Assembly: GCF_900187425.1 (NCBI RefSeq)
Contig: NZ_FYDJ01000006.1
Span: forward strand, 248,001-312,000
Direction: 5' to 3'
Source of the DNA: Pseudomonas sp. Irchel s3h14
Lineage (GTDB): Bacteria > Pseudomonadota > Gammaproteobacteria > Pseudomonadales > Pseudomonadaceae
DNA length: 64,000 nucleotides
The notes under the pieces were generated by a model, which was not told the DNA's origin, made no database searches, and saw only the letters and a list, made by a program, of their open reading frames with translations. Every line of letters begins with the position of its first letter. Position 1 is the first letter of the stretch. This document shows positions 1-13,294 of this stretch, one piece after another. Made by a program: the position numbers and the translations under genes.

Positions 1-188
1 CTCAAGTCATAGGGCGTCAGCTCGACGCGCACTTTGTCGCCGGTAAGAATACGAATGTAGTTCTTGCGCATCTTGCCGGAGATATGCGCGGTTACGACGT
101 GCCCATTTTCCAACTCCACACGAAACATGGTGTTGGGCAGGGTGTCGACGACAGTGCCTTCCATTTCGAAGCTGTCTTCTTTCGACAT
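1..188 (-). CDS. infA: Translation initiation factor IF-1 (partial, 3' end outside window)
   Basis: Reads [19 protein letters not shown] from an ATG at 188 and stays open to the window edge, giving 62 of the usual 72 residues. The sequence is the S1-type OB-fold of IF-1, which binds the A site of the 30S subunit during initiation in the cytoplasm. The missing C-terminal residues lie left of base 1. It sits head to tail with bpt on the same strand, the usual Pseudomonas arrangement. Confidence 0.97.
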
Positions 189-299
189 GCAGTAAAGCCC
201 TCGGTGTCCAATGAATGGCCCGGTGCAACTGCGCCAGGCAAAAGCGGCGTGCATTGTGCCCGAAAAATGGGGTTTAAGCCAAGGGGTTTACGGCTTGCT

Positions 300-1007
300 C
301 TAGTTCAGGATGACCCAGCGCTGATTAATCAGCAGTTCGATAGGGCGATATTGAGTCTTGTAGCTCATCTTTTTGCAGTTTTTGATCCAATAGCCCAGAT
401 AGACGGCTTCCAGCCCCAGACGCTGCGCCTCGGCGATTTGCCAGAGAATCGCATAACGCCCCAGGCTGCGGCGTTCTTCAGCGGGCTCGTAGAAGGTGTA
501 AACGGCCGACAGACCGTTCGGCAGCAAGTCGGTGACGGCCACCGCTACCAGTCGTCCTTCGAGGCGGAATTCGTAGAATCGGGAAAACGGCAGGTCACGT
601 ACCAGGAACGTCGCAAACTGATCGCGACTCGGCGGGTACATATCACCATCGGCGTGACGCTGTTCGATATACCGCTGATAAAGGTCGAAATACTCTTCGC
701 TGAATTGCGGCCTGGAAGGGCGCACCTGCAGGTCGACGTTGCGTTTGAAAATGCGTTTCTGCTGGCGGTTGGGCGAAAATTGCGCCACAGGGATGCGCGC
801 CGGTACGCACGCATTGCAATTCTGGCAATGAGGCCGGTAAAGATGATCGCCGCTACGACGGAAACCCATTTCAGACAGGTCTGCATAGACATGCACATCC
901 ATGGGCTGACTAGGGTCGAGGAACAAGGTCGTGGCCTGCTCCTCGGGCAGATAACTGCAAGAGTGGGGCTGAGTGGCATAAAACTTCAAACGCGCCAACT
1001 CGGTCAT
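300..1007 (-). CDS. bpt: Aspartate/glutamate leucyltransferase
   Basis: A 235-residue member of the arginyl/leucyl-tRNA-protein transferase family. In gamma-proteobacteria Bpt adds leucine to proteins with N-terminal Asp or Glu and so feeds them to the ClpS/ClpAP N-end-rule pathway. The N-terminal cysteine set is visible: Cys17 and the HCQNCNAC cluster (Cys61, Cys64, Cys67), followed by the C-terminal GNAT-like half. An ATG at 1007 is preferred to a TTG two codons upstream because family members begin MTELARLKF. The next gene upstream is aat, which has a related N-end-rule role. Confidence 0.95.
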   Translation of the reverse strand: MTELARLKFYATQPHSCSYLPEEQATTLFLDPSQPMDVHVYADLSEMGFRRSGDHLYRPHCQNCNACVPARIPVAQFSPNRQQKRIFKRNVDLQVRPSRPQFSEEYFDLYQRYIEQRHADGDMYPPSRDQFATFLVRDLPFSRFYEFRLEGRLVAVAVTDLLPNGLSAVYTFYEPAEERRSLGRYAILWQIAEAQRLGLEAVYLGYWIKNCKKMSYKTQYRPIELLINQRWVILN

Positions 1008-1064
1008 GATCAACCCTCGGGATAAGCTTTTGAATTAAGTGTAAGCCACGCGCGCAAAAGTCGC

Positions 1065-1745
1065 TCAGCAAACCCAGGTCGCGCGGCTGGGTTGGTCCAG
1101 ATGCTGCGCAAGGTAGTCGGCAAACTCGCGGCGAGGAATTGCTCGGGCGCCGAGGCTGTGCAGATGGTCGGTAGGCATCTGGCAGTCGATCAGCACAAAG
1201 CCTGAGTCTTTCAGATGTCGGACCAGTGTGGCAAAACCATATTTCGAGGCGTTGTCGGCGCGGCTGAACATGGATTCGCCGAAAAACAGCTGACCCATCG
1301 CCAGGCCATAGAGCCCGCCGACCAGCTCTCCCTGGTCCCAGACTTCCACCGAATGGGCGTAGCCACGCCTGTGCAGCTCGAGATAGGCGTTCTGCATGGC
1401 TTCTGTAATCCAGGTGCCGTCGGCGTAATCCCGAGGCGCGGCGCAAGCGCGGATGACCGCGGCAAAATCCTGATCAAAGGTCACTTGATAACGTTGTTGG
1501 CGCAGCAATTTGTTCAGGCTGCGCGAGACATGCAGTTCGTCGGGAAACAGTACGGTGCGCGGATTCGGCGACCACCAGAGAATCGGTTGGCCTTCCGAGA
1601 ACCACGGAAAACAGCCGTGGCGATAGGCCTGAATCAGACGATCGGCGGACAGATCCCCGCCCGCGGCCAACAGCCCGTTGGGATCGCGCATGGCTTTTTC
1701 CAGGGGCGGGAAGGTCAGGGTGTTGCGTTGTAACCAAGTCAGCAT
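1065..1745 (-). CDS. aat: Leucyl/phenylalanyl-tRNA-protein transferase
   Basis: Encodes 226 residues beginning [18 protein letters not shown]. Aat transfers Leu or Phe from aminoacyl-tRNA to proteins with N-terminal Lys or Arg, marking them for ClpAP in the cytoplasm. Family signatures such as GCFPWFS, WWSPNPR and the [20 protein letters not shown] block are present. The frame stays open upstream to 1814, but family length and the N-terminal sequence support the ATG at 1745. It lies between bpt and trxB on the same strand. Confidence 0.96.
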   Translation of the reverse strand: MLTWLQRNTLTFPPLEKAMRDPNGLLAAGGDLSADRLIQAYRHGCFPWFSEGQPILWWSPNPRTVLFPDELHVSRSLNKLLRQQRYQVTFDQDFAAVIRACAAPRDYADGTWITEAMQNAYLELHRRGYAHSVEVWDQGELVGGLYGLAMGQLFFGESMFSRADNASKYGFATLVRHLKDSGFVLIDCQMPTDHLHSLGARAIPRREFADYLAQHLDQPSRATWVC

Positions 1746-1810
1746 GGCATCCGGGCTTGCAGAAGGGGGAGGGCGGTGGCGGGCGGGTGGGCCCACCGTG
1801 AAGTGTGCCG

Positions 1811-3077
<1,267 letters not shown>

Positions 3078-5480
3078 TTGAAGAAATCCACCGCAGCACC
3101 AAAAACAGTCGTTCCGCTCTGGCGCCAGCAATTGCACTACCGGCTCAAGGAAGGTGCATTGATCGCCATCGGCGGCTTGTGCCTGTTCCTGATGATGGCC
3201 TTGTTGACCTACGGCAAGGACGATCCGGGCTGGAGCCATAACAGCAAGATCGACGATGTGCAGAACTTCGGCGGGCCGGTCGGCTCCTACAGCGCCGATA
3301 TCCTGTTCATGGTGTTGGGTTACTTCGCCTACATCTTCCCGCTGTTGCTGGCGATCAAGGCTTATCAAATCTTCCGTCAACGCCACGAGCAGTGGGAGTG
3401 GAGCGGCTGGCTGTTCTCCTGGCGCCTGATTGGCCTGGTATTCCTGGTGCTCTCGGGCGCGGCCCTGGCCCATATTCATTTCCACGCCGCGACCGGCCTG
3501 CCGGCCGGCGCTGGCGGCGCCTTGGGCGAAAGCCTCGGTGATCTGGCCAGGAACGCCCTGAATATCCAGGGCAGTACACTGTTGCTCATCGCGTTGTTCC
3601 TGTTTGGCCTGACGGTGTTCACCGACCTGTCGTGGTTCAAAGTGATGGACCTCACCGGCAAGATCACCCTCGACCTGTTCGAATTGTTCCAGGGCGCGGC
3701 CAACCGCTGGTGGGCCGCCCGTACCGAACGCAAACAACTGGTCGCCCAATTGCGTGAAGTCGACGACCGCGTCCATCACGTGGTGGCACCGACCGTCACC
3801 GACAAACGCGAGCAGGCCAAGGTCAAGGAACGCCTGATCGAGCGTGAGCAGGCCCTGAGCAAACACATGTCCGAGCGTGAGAAGCAGGTGCCGCCGGTGA
3901 TTGCCCCAGCGCCGCCCAAGCCATCGGCGCCCAGCAAGCGCGTGGAAAAAGAGAAGCAGGCGCCGTTGTTCGTCGACAGCGCCGTTGAAGGCACCTTGCC
4001 GCCAATCTCGATTCTCGACCCGGCAGAGAAGAAACAACTCAATTATTCCCCAGAGTCGCTGGCTGCGGTCGGCCACTTGCTGGAAATCAAGCTCAAGGAA
4101 TTCGGCGTCGAAGTCTCGGTGGATTCGATTCACCCGGGCCCGGTGATTACCCGTTACGAAATCCAGCCAGCGGCCGGCGTCAAGGTCAGCCGCATCTCCA
4201 ATCTGGCGAAAGACCTGGCACGTTCCCTGGCCGTGACCAGCGTGCGCGTGGTGGAAGTGATTCCCGGCAAGACCACCGTCGGTATCGAGATTCCTAACGA
4301 AGACCGCCAGATCGTGCGTTTCTCCGAAGTGCTGTCGACCCCCGAGTACGACAACTTCAAGTCGCCGGTTACCTTGGCCCTGGGTCACGACATTGGTGGC
4401 AAGCCGGTCATCACCGATCTGGCGAAAATGCCTCACTTGCTGGTAGCCGGTACGACCGGTTCCGGTAAATCGGTGGGCGTGAACGCGATGATCCTGTCGA
4501 TCCTGTTCAAGTCCGGCCCGGAAGACGCCAAGCTGATCATGATCGACCCGAAAATGCTTGAGCTGTCGATCTACGAAGGCATTCCGCACCTGTTGTGCCC
4601 GGTCGTGACCGACATGAAGGACGCCGCCAACGCCCTGCGCTGGAGCGTGGCGGAGATGGAGCGTCGTTACAAACTGATGGCGAAAATGGGCGTGCGTAAC
4701 CTGTCGGGCTTCAATGCCAAGGTCAAGGAAGCCCAGGACGCCGGTACGCCGTTGACCGATCCGTTGTACAAGCGCGAAAGCATTCACGACGAAGCGCCGC
4801 TGCTGACCAAGCTGCCGACGATTGTCGTGGTGGTGGACGAATTCGCCGACATGATGATGATCGTCGGCAAGAAGGTTGAAGAACTGATCGCCCGTATCGC
4901 CCAGAAGGCGCGTGCGGCCGGTATCCACTTGATCCTCGCGACCCAGCGGCCGTCGGTTGATGTGATCACCGGTCTGATCAAGGCGAACATTCCAACGCGT
5001 ATGGCGTTCCAGGTGTCGAGCAAGATCGACTCCCGGACCATCATCGACCAGGGCGGTGCCGAACAACTGCTGGGTCACGGTGACATGCTTTACATGCCGC
5101 CGGGCACCAGTCTGCCGATTCGTGTCCACGGTGCTTTTGTGTCCGATGATGAGGTTCACCGGGTGGTCGAAGCCTGGAAACTGCGCGGTGCGCCGGAATA
5201 CAACGACGAGATTCTCGCCGGTGTCGAAGAGCCGGGTAGTGGCTTTGAAGGCGGCAGTGGTGGCGACGAAGACAGTGAATCCGATGCGCTCTACGACGAA
5301 GCGGTGCAGTTCGTACTGGAAAGCCGTCGTGCGTCCATCTCTGCGGTTCAGCGTAAGCTGAAAATCGGCTACAACCGCGCCGCACGCATGATCGAGGCCA
5401 TGGAAATGGCCGGGGTCGTGACGTCCATGAACACCAACGGTTCGCGTGAAGTCCTGGCTCCGGGGCCGGTACGCGACTGA
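3078..5480 (+). CDS. ftsK: DNA translocase FtsK
   Basis: An 800-residue septal DNA pump that segregates chromosome ends and activates XerCD recombination. The N-terminal ~190 residues hold the membrane segments, a charged linker runs to about 330, then comes the RecA-like motor with Walker A GTTGSGKS at 458-465, Walker [10 protein letters not shown], and the C-terminal winged-helix gamma domain (about 740-800) that reads KOPS sites. The start is TTG, preceded by AGGAAAAGAAG, and agrees with Pseudomonas family members that begin MKKSTAAPK. The linker is short compared with the E. coli protein. It heads the run ftsK-lolA. Confidence 0.97.
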   Translation: MKKSTAAPKTVVPLWRQQLHYRLKEGALIAIGGLCLFLMMALLTYGKDDPGWSHNSKIDDVQNFGGPVGSYSADILFMVLGYFAYIFPLLLAIKAYQIFRQRHEQWEWSGWLFSWRLIGLVFLVLSGAALAHIHFHAATGLPAGAGGALGESLGDLARNALNIQGSTLLLIALFLFGLTVFTDLSWFKVMDLTGKITLDLFELFQGAANRWWAARTERKQLVAQLREVDDRVHHVVAPTVTDKREQAKVKERLIEREQALSKHMSEREKQVPPVIAPAPPKPSAPSKRVEKEKQAPLFVDSAVEGTLPPISILDPAEKKQLNYSPESLAAVGHLLEIKLKEFGVEVSVDSIHPGPVITRYEIQPAAGVKVSRISNLAKDLARSLAVTSVRVVEVIPGKTTVGIEIPNEDRQIVRFSEVLSTPEYDNFKSPVTLALGHDIGGKPVITDLAKMPHLLVAGTTGSGKSVGVNAMILSILFKSGPEDAKLIMIDPKMLELSIYEGIPHLLCPVVTDMKDAANALRWSVAEMERRYKLMAKMGVRNLSGFNAKVKEAQDAGTPLTDPLYKRESIHDEAPLLTKLPTIVVVVDEFADMMMIVGKKVEELIARIAQKARAAGIHLILATQRPSVDVITGLIKANIPTRMAFQVSSKIDSRTIIDQGGAEQLLGHGDMLYMPPGTSLPIRVHGAFVSDDEVHRVVEAWKLRGAPEYNDEILAGVEEPGSGFEGGSGGDEDSESDALYDEAVQFVLESRRASISAVQRKLKIGYNRAARMIEAMEMAGVVTSMNTNGSREVLAPGPVRD

Positions 5481-5545
5481 ATTGATTGAAACGCGGTGGC
5501 GTAATGACGCGCCATCGCACCCCCACGAATGTTATGAGGACTCCC

Positions 5546-6169
5546 ATGCGTCTTATCCGCATGCTGTTGCTGCCGGTTTTGGCTTTGACCACGCTCTCGG
5601 CCCACGCCGATGACAAGGACGTGGCACGTCTGACCCAACTGCTGGAAAAATCCCAGACCCTGACCGCGCGTTTCTCCCAGCTGACCCTCGACGGCAGCGG
5701 CACCCAATTGCAGGAAACCGCGGGTGAAATGTCCTTGCAGCGTCCGGGCTTGTTTTACTGGCACACCAACGCGCCGGCCGAACAAACGATGGTCTCCGAC
5801 GGCAAAAAGGTGACGTTGTGGGATCCGGACCTGGAGCAGGCCACCATCAAGAACCTCGATCAGCGCCTGACCCAGACCCCGGCGTTGCTGCTGTCCGGTG
5901 ACGTGTCCAAGATCAGCCAGAGCTTCGACATCAGCGCCAAGGAAGCCGGTGGCGTGATCGACTTCACCTTGAAGCCGAAAACCAAGGACACCCTGTTCGA
6001 CAGCCTGCGTCTGTCGTTCCGTAACGGCCTGGTCAATGACATGCAGATGATCGACAGCGTCGGTCAGCGCACCAACATCCTGTTCACCGGCGTGAAAGCC
6101 AACGAACCGATCCCGGCGTCCAAGTTCAAGTTCGACATCCCTAAGGGTGCCGACGTGATCCAGGAATAA
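5546..6169 (+). CDS. lolA: Outer-membrane lipoprotein carrier protein LolA
   Basis: A 207-residue periplasmic chaperone that receives lipoproteins from LolCDE and hands them to LolB. The signal peptide [21 protein letters not shown] precedes the mature start at DDKD. The family block [14 protein letters not shown] is clear. The ATG at 5546 is chosen because GAGGA lies 6 bases upstream and the signal peptide starts there. It follows ftsK by 65 bases and is probably cotranscribed. Confidence 0.96.
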   Translation: MRLIRMLLLPVLALTTLSAHADDKDVARLTQLLEKSQTLTARFSQLTLDGSGTQLQETAGEMSLQRPGLFYWHTNAPAEQTMVSDGKKVTLWDPDLEQATIKNLDQRLTQTPALLLSGDVSKISQSFDISAKEAGGVIDFTLKPKTKDTLFDSLRLSFRNGLVNDMQMIDSVGQRTNILFTGVKANEPIPASKFKFDIPKGADVIQE

Positions 6170-6178
6170 AACGCCGTA

Positions 6179-6286
6179 CCTGTGGGAGCGGGCTTGCTCG
6201 CGAAGAGGGCGTGTCAGTCGCCATCAATGTTGTCTGACACACGGCATTCGTCGGAACGCCGCCCGGAGCAAGCCCGCTCCCACAGG
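6179..6286. repeat. REPIN: inverted pair of Pseudomonas REP sequences
   Basis: Two 21-base arms that are exact reverse complements (6179-6199 and 6266-6286) each carry GTGGGAGCGGGCTTGCTC. Inside lies a second perfect 7-bp stem, GTGTCAG/CTGACAC (6211-6217 and 6234-6240). Such paired REPs are dispersed by RAYT transposases in Pseudomonas; no RAYT gene is in this window. It separates lolA from rarA and could protect the lolA mRNA end. Confidence 0.93.
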
Positions 6287-6346
6287 AACCGATGTGTTCA
6301 TACTTTATTGATCGGCATCAGGACCAGTGAGGTTTCATAAGTAGTG

Positions 6347-7669
6347 ATGGACCTGTTTCGCAGTGCCCCGATCGCTCAACCTTTGGCAGCACGCCTGCGT
6401 GCGGCCAATCTGGACGAGTACGTCGGTCAGGAACACGTGCTCGCTCGCGGCAAGCCTTTGCGCGAAGCGCTGGAGCAGGGTGCCCTGCACTCGATGATTT
6501 TCTGGGGCCCGCCGGGTGTGGGCAAAACCACCCTGGCGCGGCTGCTGGCGGAAGTCTCGGATGCGCACTTCGAAACGGTTTCGGCGGTACTGGCCGGCGT
6601 AAAGGAAATCCGTCAGGCGGTGGAAATCGCCAAGCAGCAGGCCGGGCAGTACGGCAAGCGGACCATCCTGTTCGTCGATGAAGTGCATCGCTTCAACAAG
6701 TCCCAGCAGGATGCGTTCCTGCCGTACGTCGAAGACGGCACGCTGATTTTCATCGGCGCAACCACTGAAAACCCTTCGTTTGAACTCAACAACGCGCTGC
6801 TCTCCCGGGCCCGCGTCTACGTGCTCAAAAGCCTCGACGAAGCGGCCCTGCGCAAGTTGGTGCATCGCGCACTCACCGAAGAACGCGGGCTGGGGACGCG
6901 GCAACTGACCCTCAGCGATGAAGGCTTCCAGATGCTGCTGTCGGCCGCCGATGGCGATGGCCGGCGTCTGCTCAACCTGCTGGAAAACGCCTCGGACCTG
7001 GCTGAAGACAGCAGCGAGATCGGCGTCGACCTGCTGCAAAGCCTGCTCGGTGATACCCGCCGGCGTTTCGACAAGGGCGGTGAAGCGTTTTACGACCAGA
7101 TCTCTGCGCTGCATAAATCCGTGCGCGGCTCCAACCCCGATGGTGCGCTGTATTGGTTTGCACGGATGATCGACGGCGGTTGCGATCCGTTGTACCTGGC
7201 CCGGCGCGTGGTGCGTATGGCCAGCGAAGACATCGGCAACGCCGACCCGCGCGCTTTGAGCCTGTGCCTGGCGGCGTGGGAAGTGCAGGAGCGCCTCGGC
7301 AGCCCGGAAGGCGAATTGGCGGTGGCTCAGGCCATCACCTATCTGGCCTGCGCGCCGAAAAGCAATGCGGTGTACATGGGTTTCAAAGCCGCCATGCGCA
7401 GCGCCACCGAACACGGTTCGCTGGAAGTGCCGCTGCACCTGCGCAACGCGCCGACCAAATTGATGAAACAACTGGGTTACGGCGATGAATACCGTTACGC
7501 CCACGATGAACCGGACGCTTACGCCGCTGGCGAAGACTATTTCCCGGAAGAACTCGAGCCACAACCGTTCTATCAGCCGGTGCCACGCGGCCTGGAGCTG
7601 AAGATCGGCGAGAAGCTCAATCACCTCGCGCAACTTGACCGTCTCAGCCCTCGGCAGCGGAGAAAATAG
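6347..7669 (+). CDS. rarA: Replication-associated recombination protein A (AAA+ ATPase)
   Basis: A 440-residue clamp-loader-like ATPase (RarA/MgsA) that acts at stalled replication forks. Walker A GPPGVGKT is at residues 54-61, the Walker B region [10 protein letters not shown] follows, and [12 protein letters not shown] is the sensor 1 region. The C-terminal tetramerisation domain extends to the end. A GTG one codon upstream (6344) is an alternative start; GAGG near 6328 is rather distant for both. Its TAG overlaps the crcB start by one base. Confidence 0.95.
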   Translation: MDLFRSAPIAQPLAARLRAANLDEYVGQEHVLARGKPLREALEQGALHSMIFWGPPGVGKTTLARLLAEVSDAHFETVSAVLAGVKEIRQAVEIAKQQAGQYGKRTILFVDEVHRFNKSQQDAFLPYVEDGTLIFIGATTENPSFELNNALLSRARVYVLKSLDEAALRKLVHRALTEERGLGTRQLTLSDEGFQMLLSAADGDGRRLLNLLENASDLAEDSSEIGVDLLQSLLGDTRRRFDKGGEAFYDQISALHKSVRGSNPDGALYWFARMIDGGCDPLYLARRVVRMASEDIGNADPRALSLCLAAWEVQERLGSPEGELAVAQAITYLACAPKSNAVYMGFKAAMRSATEHGSLEVPLHLRNAPTKLMKQLGYGDEYRYAHDEPDAYAAGEDYFPEELEPQPFYQPVPRGLELKIGEKLNHLAQLDRLSPRQRRK

Positions 7670-8043
7670 TGATTCCTTTGATCGTTGCCGTTTCTGTGGG
7701 CGGTATCGCCGGAACGCTTTTGCGCTTTGCCACCGGTAACTGGATCAACGCTAATTGGCCGCGGCACTTCTATACCGCGACGCTGGCCGTTAATATCGTC
7801 GGCTGTTTGCTGATCGGCGTTCTATACGGTCTGTTTTTAGTACGCCCGGAGGTGCCGATTGAGGTGCGCGCCGGGTTGATGGTCGGCTTCCTCGGGGGGC
7901 TGACGACTTTTTCATCTTTTTCACTGGATACGGTGCGTCTGCTGGAAACCGGGCAAATGCCGCTGGCCTTTGTCTATGCTGCCATCAGCGTATTCGGTGG
8001 GCTGCTCGCTACCTGGGCTGGCCTGTCCTTGACCAAACTTTGA
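7669..8043 (+). CDS. crcB: Fluoride-specific ion channel CrcB/Fluc
   Basis: A 124-residue membrane protein with four hydrophobic segments that forms dual-topology dimers exporting fluoride. The conserved pore Asn42 (in VNIVGC) and the phenylalanine-box segment [10 protein letters not shown] (76-85) are present. It starts with GTG overlapping the rarA stop by one base, with GGAG just upstream, so translation is probably coupled. No fluoride riboswitch is visible ahead of it, as expected for an internal operon gene. Confidence 0.95.
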   Translation: MIPLIVAVSVGGIAGTLLRFATGNWINANWPRHFYTATLAVNIVGCLLIGVLYGLFLVRPEVPIEVRAGLMVGFLGGLTTFSSFSLDTVRLLETGQMPLAFVYAAISVFGGLLATWAGLSLTKL

Positions 8044-8046
8044 TAA

Positions 8047-9339
<1,293 letters not shown>

Positions 9340-10734
9340 ATGGACTATCTGCCGCTGTTCCATAACCTTCGCGGCAGTCGTGTCTTGGTCGTCGGCGGGG
9401 GGGAGATTGCCTTGCGCAAATCCCGCCTGCTGGCCGAAGCCGGTGCGCTGCTGCGGGTGGTCGCACCTGAAATCGAACCGCAACTGCGCGAACTGGTTGC
9501 CGGCAGCGGTGGCGAGTGTCTGGTGCGAGGCTACGTTGAAGCAGACCTGGACGGTTGCGGGCTGATCATTGCCGCCACCGACGACGAACCGCTGAACGCA
9601 CAAGTCTCCGCCGATGCCCATCGGCGTTGTGTGCCGGTCAATGTGGTGGACGCGCCAGCCTTGTGCAGCGTGATCTTCCCGGCGATCGTCGACCGTTCTC
9701 CTTTGATCGTAGCGGTCTCCAGCGGCGGCGACGCGCCGGTGCTGGCGCGGTTGATCCGCGCCAAACTGGAAACCTGGATTCCTTCCACCTACGGTCAACT
9801 GGCCGGCCTGGCCGCGCGTTTTCGCAGCCAGGTCAAACACCTGTTCCCGGATGTTCAGCAGCGTCGGGCGTTCTGGGAAGATGTGTTCCAGGGCCCGATT
9901 GCCGACCGGCAACTGGCCGGGCAGGGCGCCGAAGCCGAGCGCTTGATGCTGGCGAAAATTGCCGGTGAAGCACCGACGGCAACGGGCGAAGTCTATTTGG
10001 TGGGCGCCGGCCCGGGTGATCCCGACCTGCTGACCTTCCGTGCCTTGCGTCTGATGCAGCAAGCCGATGTGGTGCTGTATGACCGCTTGGTGGCGCCTGC
10101 GATTCTGGATTTGTGCCGTCGCGATGCCGAGCGGGTTTACGTCGGCAAGCGTCGCGCCGATCACGCCGTGCCACAAGATCAGATCAACCAGCAATTGGTG
10201 GATTTGGCCAAGCAAGGCAAGCGGGTCGTACGGTTGAAGGGCGGTGATCCGTTTATCTTCGGTCGCGGCGGTGAAGAGATCGAAGAACTGGCAGCCCATG
10301 GAATCCCGTTCCAGGTCGTGCCGGGTATCACCGCGGCCAGCGGTTGCGCGGCGTATGCCGGGATTCCGCTGACTCACCGTGATTACGCGCAGTCTGTGCG
10401 TTTTGTCACCGGGCACCTCAAGGACGGTTCCACCGATTTGCCGTGGGCCGACCTGGTCGCGCCGGCGCAAACCCTGGTGTTCTATATGGGGCTGGTGGGC
10501 TTGCCGATCATCTGCGAGCAGTTGATCAAGCATGGTCGCGCAGCGGATACGCCAGCGGCGTTGATCCAGCAGGGCACCACCGTCAATCAGCGGGTGTTTA
10601 CCGGCACCTTGGCGGATTTGCCAAGTCTGGTGGCGGAGCATGAGGTGCATGCGCCGACGCTGGTGATCGTTGGGGAAGTGGTGCAATTGCGCGAGAAACT
10701 GGCGTGGTTCGAGGGCGCTCAGGCGCAAGTCTAG
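9340..10734 (+). CDS. cysG: Siroheme synthase (uroporphyrinogen methyltransferase / precorrin-2 dehydrogenase / ferrochelatase)
   Basis: A 464-residue fused enzyme making siroheme for sulfite and nitrite reductases. The N-terminal Rossmann domain carries [11 protein letters not shown] (dehydrogenase/chelatase, CysG-A) with a catalytic-region AVSSGGDAP; the C-terminal tetrapyrrole methylase domain carries [12 protein letters not shown] and PGITAASG. The ATG directly abuts the serS stop, which suggests cotranslation. A REP pair follows the stop. Confidence 0.97.
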   Translation: MDYLPLFHNLRGSRVLVVGGGEIALRKSRLLAEAGALLRVVAPEIEPQLRELVAGSGGECLVRGYVEADLDGCGLIIAATDDEPLNAQVSADAHRRCVPVNVVDAPALCSVIFPAIVDRSPLIVAVSSGGDAPVLARLIRAKLETWIPSTYGQLAGLAARFRSQVKHLFPDVQQRRAFWEDVFQGPIADRQLAGQGAEAERLMLAKIAGEAPTATGEVYLVGAGPGDPDLLTFRALRLMQQADVVLYDRLVAPAILDLCRRDAERVYVGKRRADHAVPQDQINQQLVDLAKQGKRVVRLKGGDPFIFGRGGEEIEELAAHGIPFQVVPGITAASGCAAYAGIPLTHRDYAQSVRFVTGHLKDGSTDLPWADLVAPAQTLVFYMGLVGLPIICEQLIKHGRAADTPAALIQQGTTVNQRVFTGTLADLPSLVAEHEVHAPTLVIVGEVVQLREKLAWFEGAQAQV

Positions 10735-10750
10735 GGACCGCGTCGCCTCC

Positions 10751-10832
10751 TTCGCGAGCAAGCCCGCTCCCACATTTGACCGTGTTCTATCTGAGAAATA
10801 CGGTTAAAGGTGGGAGCGGGCTTGCTCGCGAA
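10751..10832. repeat. REPIN: second inverted REP pair
   Basis: Arms TTCGCGAGCAAGCCCGCTCC (10751 onward) and its reverse complement ending at 10832 match over 23 bases, the same REP type as at 6179-6286 but with the arms in the opposite order. It lies between the convergent ends of cysG and the downstream minus-strand gene, a place where such elements are common and may act as bidirectional transcript ends. Confidence 0.93.
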
Positions 10833-10862
10833 GGGGCCTTCAAAACCACCAAATGCTTAGGG

Positions 10863-11870
10863 TCAAACCTGGTTCTTGCGCCATACCCCTTTCCCGCTCA
10901 ACCGCTCGCGATCATGCGGCGCTGTGAATTCCTGCGCAGGCCCTTTAGGCACAACCCCCGTCGGATTGATGGTTTTGTGGCTGCCATAGTAGTGATTCTT
11001 GATGTGCTCGAAATCCACCGTCTCGGCAATCCCCGGCCACTGATAAATCTCTCGTAGCCAGTTCGACAGGTTCGGATAATCGGCGATCCGCCGCAGGTTG
11101 CACTTGAAGTGCCCGTAATACACCGCGTCAAAGCGAATCAACGTGGTGAACAGCCGAATATCAGCTTCAGTCAGGTATTCGCCGGTCAGGTAACGATTGG
11201 CGCCCAACAGCTGTTCCAGCCGATCAAGCTCCTCGAACAACCCGTCGAACGCCTCTTCATAAGCCTTCTGCGACGTGGCAAACCCTGCGCGGTACACGCC
11301 ATTGTTCACCGCCGGATAAATCCGTTCGTTCAGCGCGTCGATCTCACCCCGCAGCGGCGCCGGGTAGAAATCCAGGTCATTACCCGTCAAGTCATCGAAG
11401 GCGCCATTGAACATGCGGATGATCTCCGCCGATTCATTGTTGACGATGCGTTTTTGCTGTTTGTCCCAGAGCACCGGCACGGTGACGCGGCCGGTGTAGT
11501 CGGCGGTATCGGCGGTGTAGCGCTGGTGCATGAAATTGAAGTGGTCGAGCTTGTCCCCGGTCGATCCGAGGTTCTGATCGAAGGTCCAGCCGTTTTCCAG
11601 CATCAGCCAACTGACCACCGACACGTCGATGAGGCTTTCGAGGCCTTTGAGTTTGCGCAGGATCAGCGTGCGGTGAGCCCATGGGCAGGCGAGGGACACG
11701 TAGAGGTGATAACGACCGGCCTCGGCCGCAAAGCCACCGACACCGGTCGGACCAGGCTTGCCGTCGGCGGTCAGCCAGTTACGACGCTGCGCCTGTTCAC
11801 GCTGGAACGCGCCGTCCTTGCCGCTTTCGTACCACTGGTCATGCCAGCGACCTTCAACTAACAAACCCAT
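10863..11870 (-). CDS. yqjG: Glutathionyl-hydroquinone reductase (YqjG/EcfG4 type glutathione transferase)
   Basis: A 335-residue Xi-class glutathione transferase that removes glutathione from glutathionyl-hydroquinones. The catalytic Cys62 is in the diagnostic ACPWAHR motif, followed by the thioredoxin-like fold and the all-helical C-terminal domain; VTVPVLWD and NNESAEIIRM are the glutathione-site blocks. The ATG at 11870 is preferred to the TTG two codons earlier. It is apparently monocistronic. Confidence 0.93.
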   Translation of the reverse strand: MGLLVEGRWHDQWYESGKDGAFQREQAQRRNWLTADGKPGPTGVGGFAAEAGRYHLYVSLACPWAHRTLILRKLKGLESLIDVSVVSWLMLENGWTFDQNLGSTGDKLDHFNFMHQRYTADTADYTGRVTVPVLWDKQQKRIVNNESAEIIRMFNGAFDDLTGNDLDFYPAPLRGEIDALNERIYPAVNNGVYRAGFATSQKAYEEAFDGLFEELDRLEQLLGANRYLTGEYLTEADIRLFTTLIRFDAVYYGHFKCNLRRIADYPNLSNWLREIYQWPGIAETVDFEHIKNHYYGSHKTINPTGVVPKGPAQEFTAPHDRERLSGKGVWRKNQV

Positions 11871-11960
11871 GTTCAAGACTCCTCAACCAATAAGCGTTGG
11901 AGAGGAGTCTATTCGCATCGGTTCGATAAAAAAGCGCAAAGGTTGGGCGCTTATGATCGG

Positions 11961-12962
11961 TTAAATCGATTTGTCCCGAGCGTCCCAATACTGCTGGGCG
12001 GTTTCGAAGGCGTGTTCGCGGGTTTGGCCGAGGCCGCGCAAGGCCAGGGCCATGGTCGAAATCAGTGCCATTTGCGGGTAGCTGTCGACCACGTCGCCAC
12101 GCCACACGGCTTTTAAATGCTCGGGATCGAGGGTGGCCGGTTTGACGTGCCGTTGAGCCGACAGCTGCGGCCATTCCTCGTCCCAGCTTTCGCCGCCAGT
12201 GGTGCCGTACAAGTGACTGTCGGCGTCCGGGTTGATCTCGATCTCGCCGCCATCGCCTTTCACCACGATCGCGGTATCGCCGAGCAAACCGCTGGCATCG
12301 CGATGCACAGCCTGGTAACCGGGATGGAAAATGCTTTGCAGGCCACAGCGAGCGCCCAACGGATTGAGAATCCGCGTCAGGGAATGGATCGGCGAGCGCA
12401 GGCCCAATGTATTGCGCAGGTCGATCATTCGTTGCAGCTGCGGCGCCCAATCCACCAGCGGCATGAAGGCCAGACCGCCGTTATCGAGCGCCACACCCAC
12501 CTGCTGCCAGTCGCGGCACAACGGAATCTTCAACTCATCCAGCAATTGTTCGCTGTAGAGCCGACCCGCCGTGTGCGCGCCGCCGCCGTGCATGAAAATG
12601 CGCACGCCGTTCTGCGCCAGGCACTTGGCCGCCAGCAGATACCAAGGCAGATGACGTTTCTTGCCGGCGTAGGTTGGCCAGTCCAGATCCGCCTTTAATG
12701 CCGGTGTCTGCAAACGTTCGCGCAAGGCTTCGGTGAACCCCGCCATTTCCTCAGCGCTTTCTTCCTTGTGCCGCAGCAGCATCAGGAATGCGCCGAGTTG
12801 GGTGTCTTCGACCTTGTGGTCGAGCACCATGCCCATCGCTTCGCGGGCTTCTTCGCGGGTCAGGTCGCGGGCGCCGCGTTTGCCTTTGCCTAGGATGCGC
12901 ACGAACTGGGCGAATGGGTGTTCGGCGGGTGTTTCGAGGGTCAGCGCTGGGTAGTCGGTCAT
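11961..12962 (-). CDS. ybiB: YbiB, glycosyltransferase-3 / anthranilate phosphoribosyltransferase-like nucleic-acid-binding protein
   Basis: A 333-residue protein of the TrpD2 family. It shares the fold of anthranilate phosphoribosyltransferase, but family members bind nucleic acids and have no proven transferase activity. The N-terminal helical domain (EDTQLGAFLMLLRHKEE) and glycine-rich RIFMHGGGAHTAGR are visible. The ATG (12962-12960) overlaps the tusE stop as ATGA, so it is translationally coupled to the tus genes. That coupling supports a role near tRNA modification, which is inference. Confidence 0.9.
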   Translation of the reverse strand: MTDYPALTLETPAEHPFAQFVRILGKGKRGARDLTREEAREAMGMVLDHKVEDTQLGAFLMLLRHKEESAEEMAGFTEALRERLQTPALKADLDWPTYAGKKRHLPWYLLAAKCLAQNGVRIFMHGGGAHTAGRLYSEQLLDELKIPLCRDWQQVGVALDNGGLAFMPLVDWAPQLQRMIDLRNTLGLRSPIHSLTRILNPLGARCGLQSIFHPGYQAVHRDASGLLGDTAIVVKGDGGEIEINPDADSHLYGTTGGESWDEEWPQLSAQRHVKPATLDPEHLKAVWRGDVVDSYPQMALISTMALALRGLGQTREHAFETAQQYWDARDKSI

Positions 12963-13294
12963 AAGCAATTCGTCGGTTTGGGCAGGCCCGCCAGTTTCGC
13001 GGCGAGTTTGGCAGGGGTGCCTTTGAACAGTCGGTTCAGGTGCAGGCTGTTGCCCTTGTCCGGGCCCAGCTTCAGCGCGGTGTACTTGATCAGCGGACGA
13101 GTGGCCGGCGATAAGTGGAATTCGGCATAGAAACTGCGCAGCAGTTCGAGGATTTCCCAGTGTTCGGGGCTCAACTCGATGTCTTCGGCGGCGGCCAGGG
13201 CGCTGGCCACGTCGCAGGACCAGTCGCTCAGTTCTACCAGGAAACCGTCCTTGTCCAACTCGATGGCGCGTGCGCCGACCGTCAGGGAGTTCAT
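12959..13294 (-). CDS. tusE: Sulfurtransferase TusE (DsrC family)
   Basis: Encodes 111 residues starting MNSLTVGARAI. TusE takes persulfide sulfur from TusBCD and passes it to MnmA for 2-thiolation of U34 in tRNA. The essential cysteine is the penultimate residue, Cys110, as in the family. The ATG at 13294 overlaps the tusB stop by four bases (ATGA); the TTG two codons upstream is less likely. Confidence 0.95.
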   Translation of the reverse strand: MNSLTVGARAIELDKDGFLVELSDWSCDVASALAAAEDIELSPEHWEILELLRSFYAEFHLSPATRPLIKYTALKLGPDKGNSLHLNRLFKGTPAKLAAKLAGLPKPTNCL

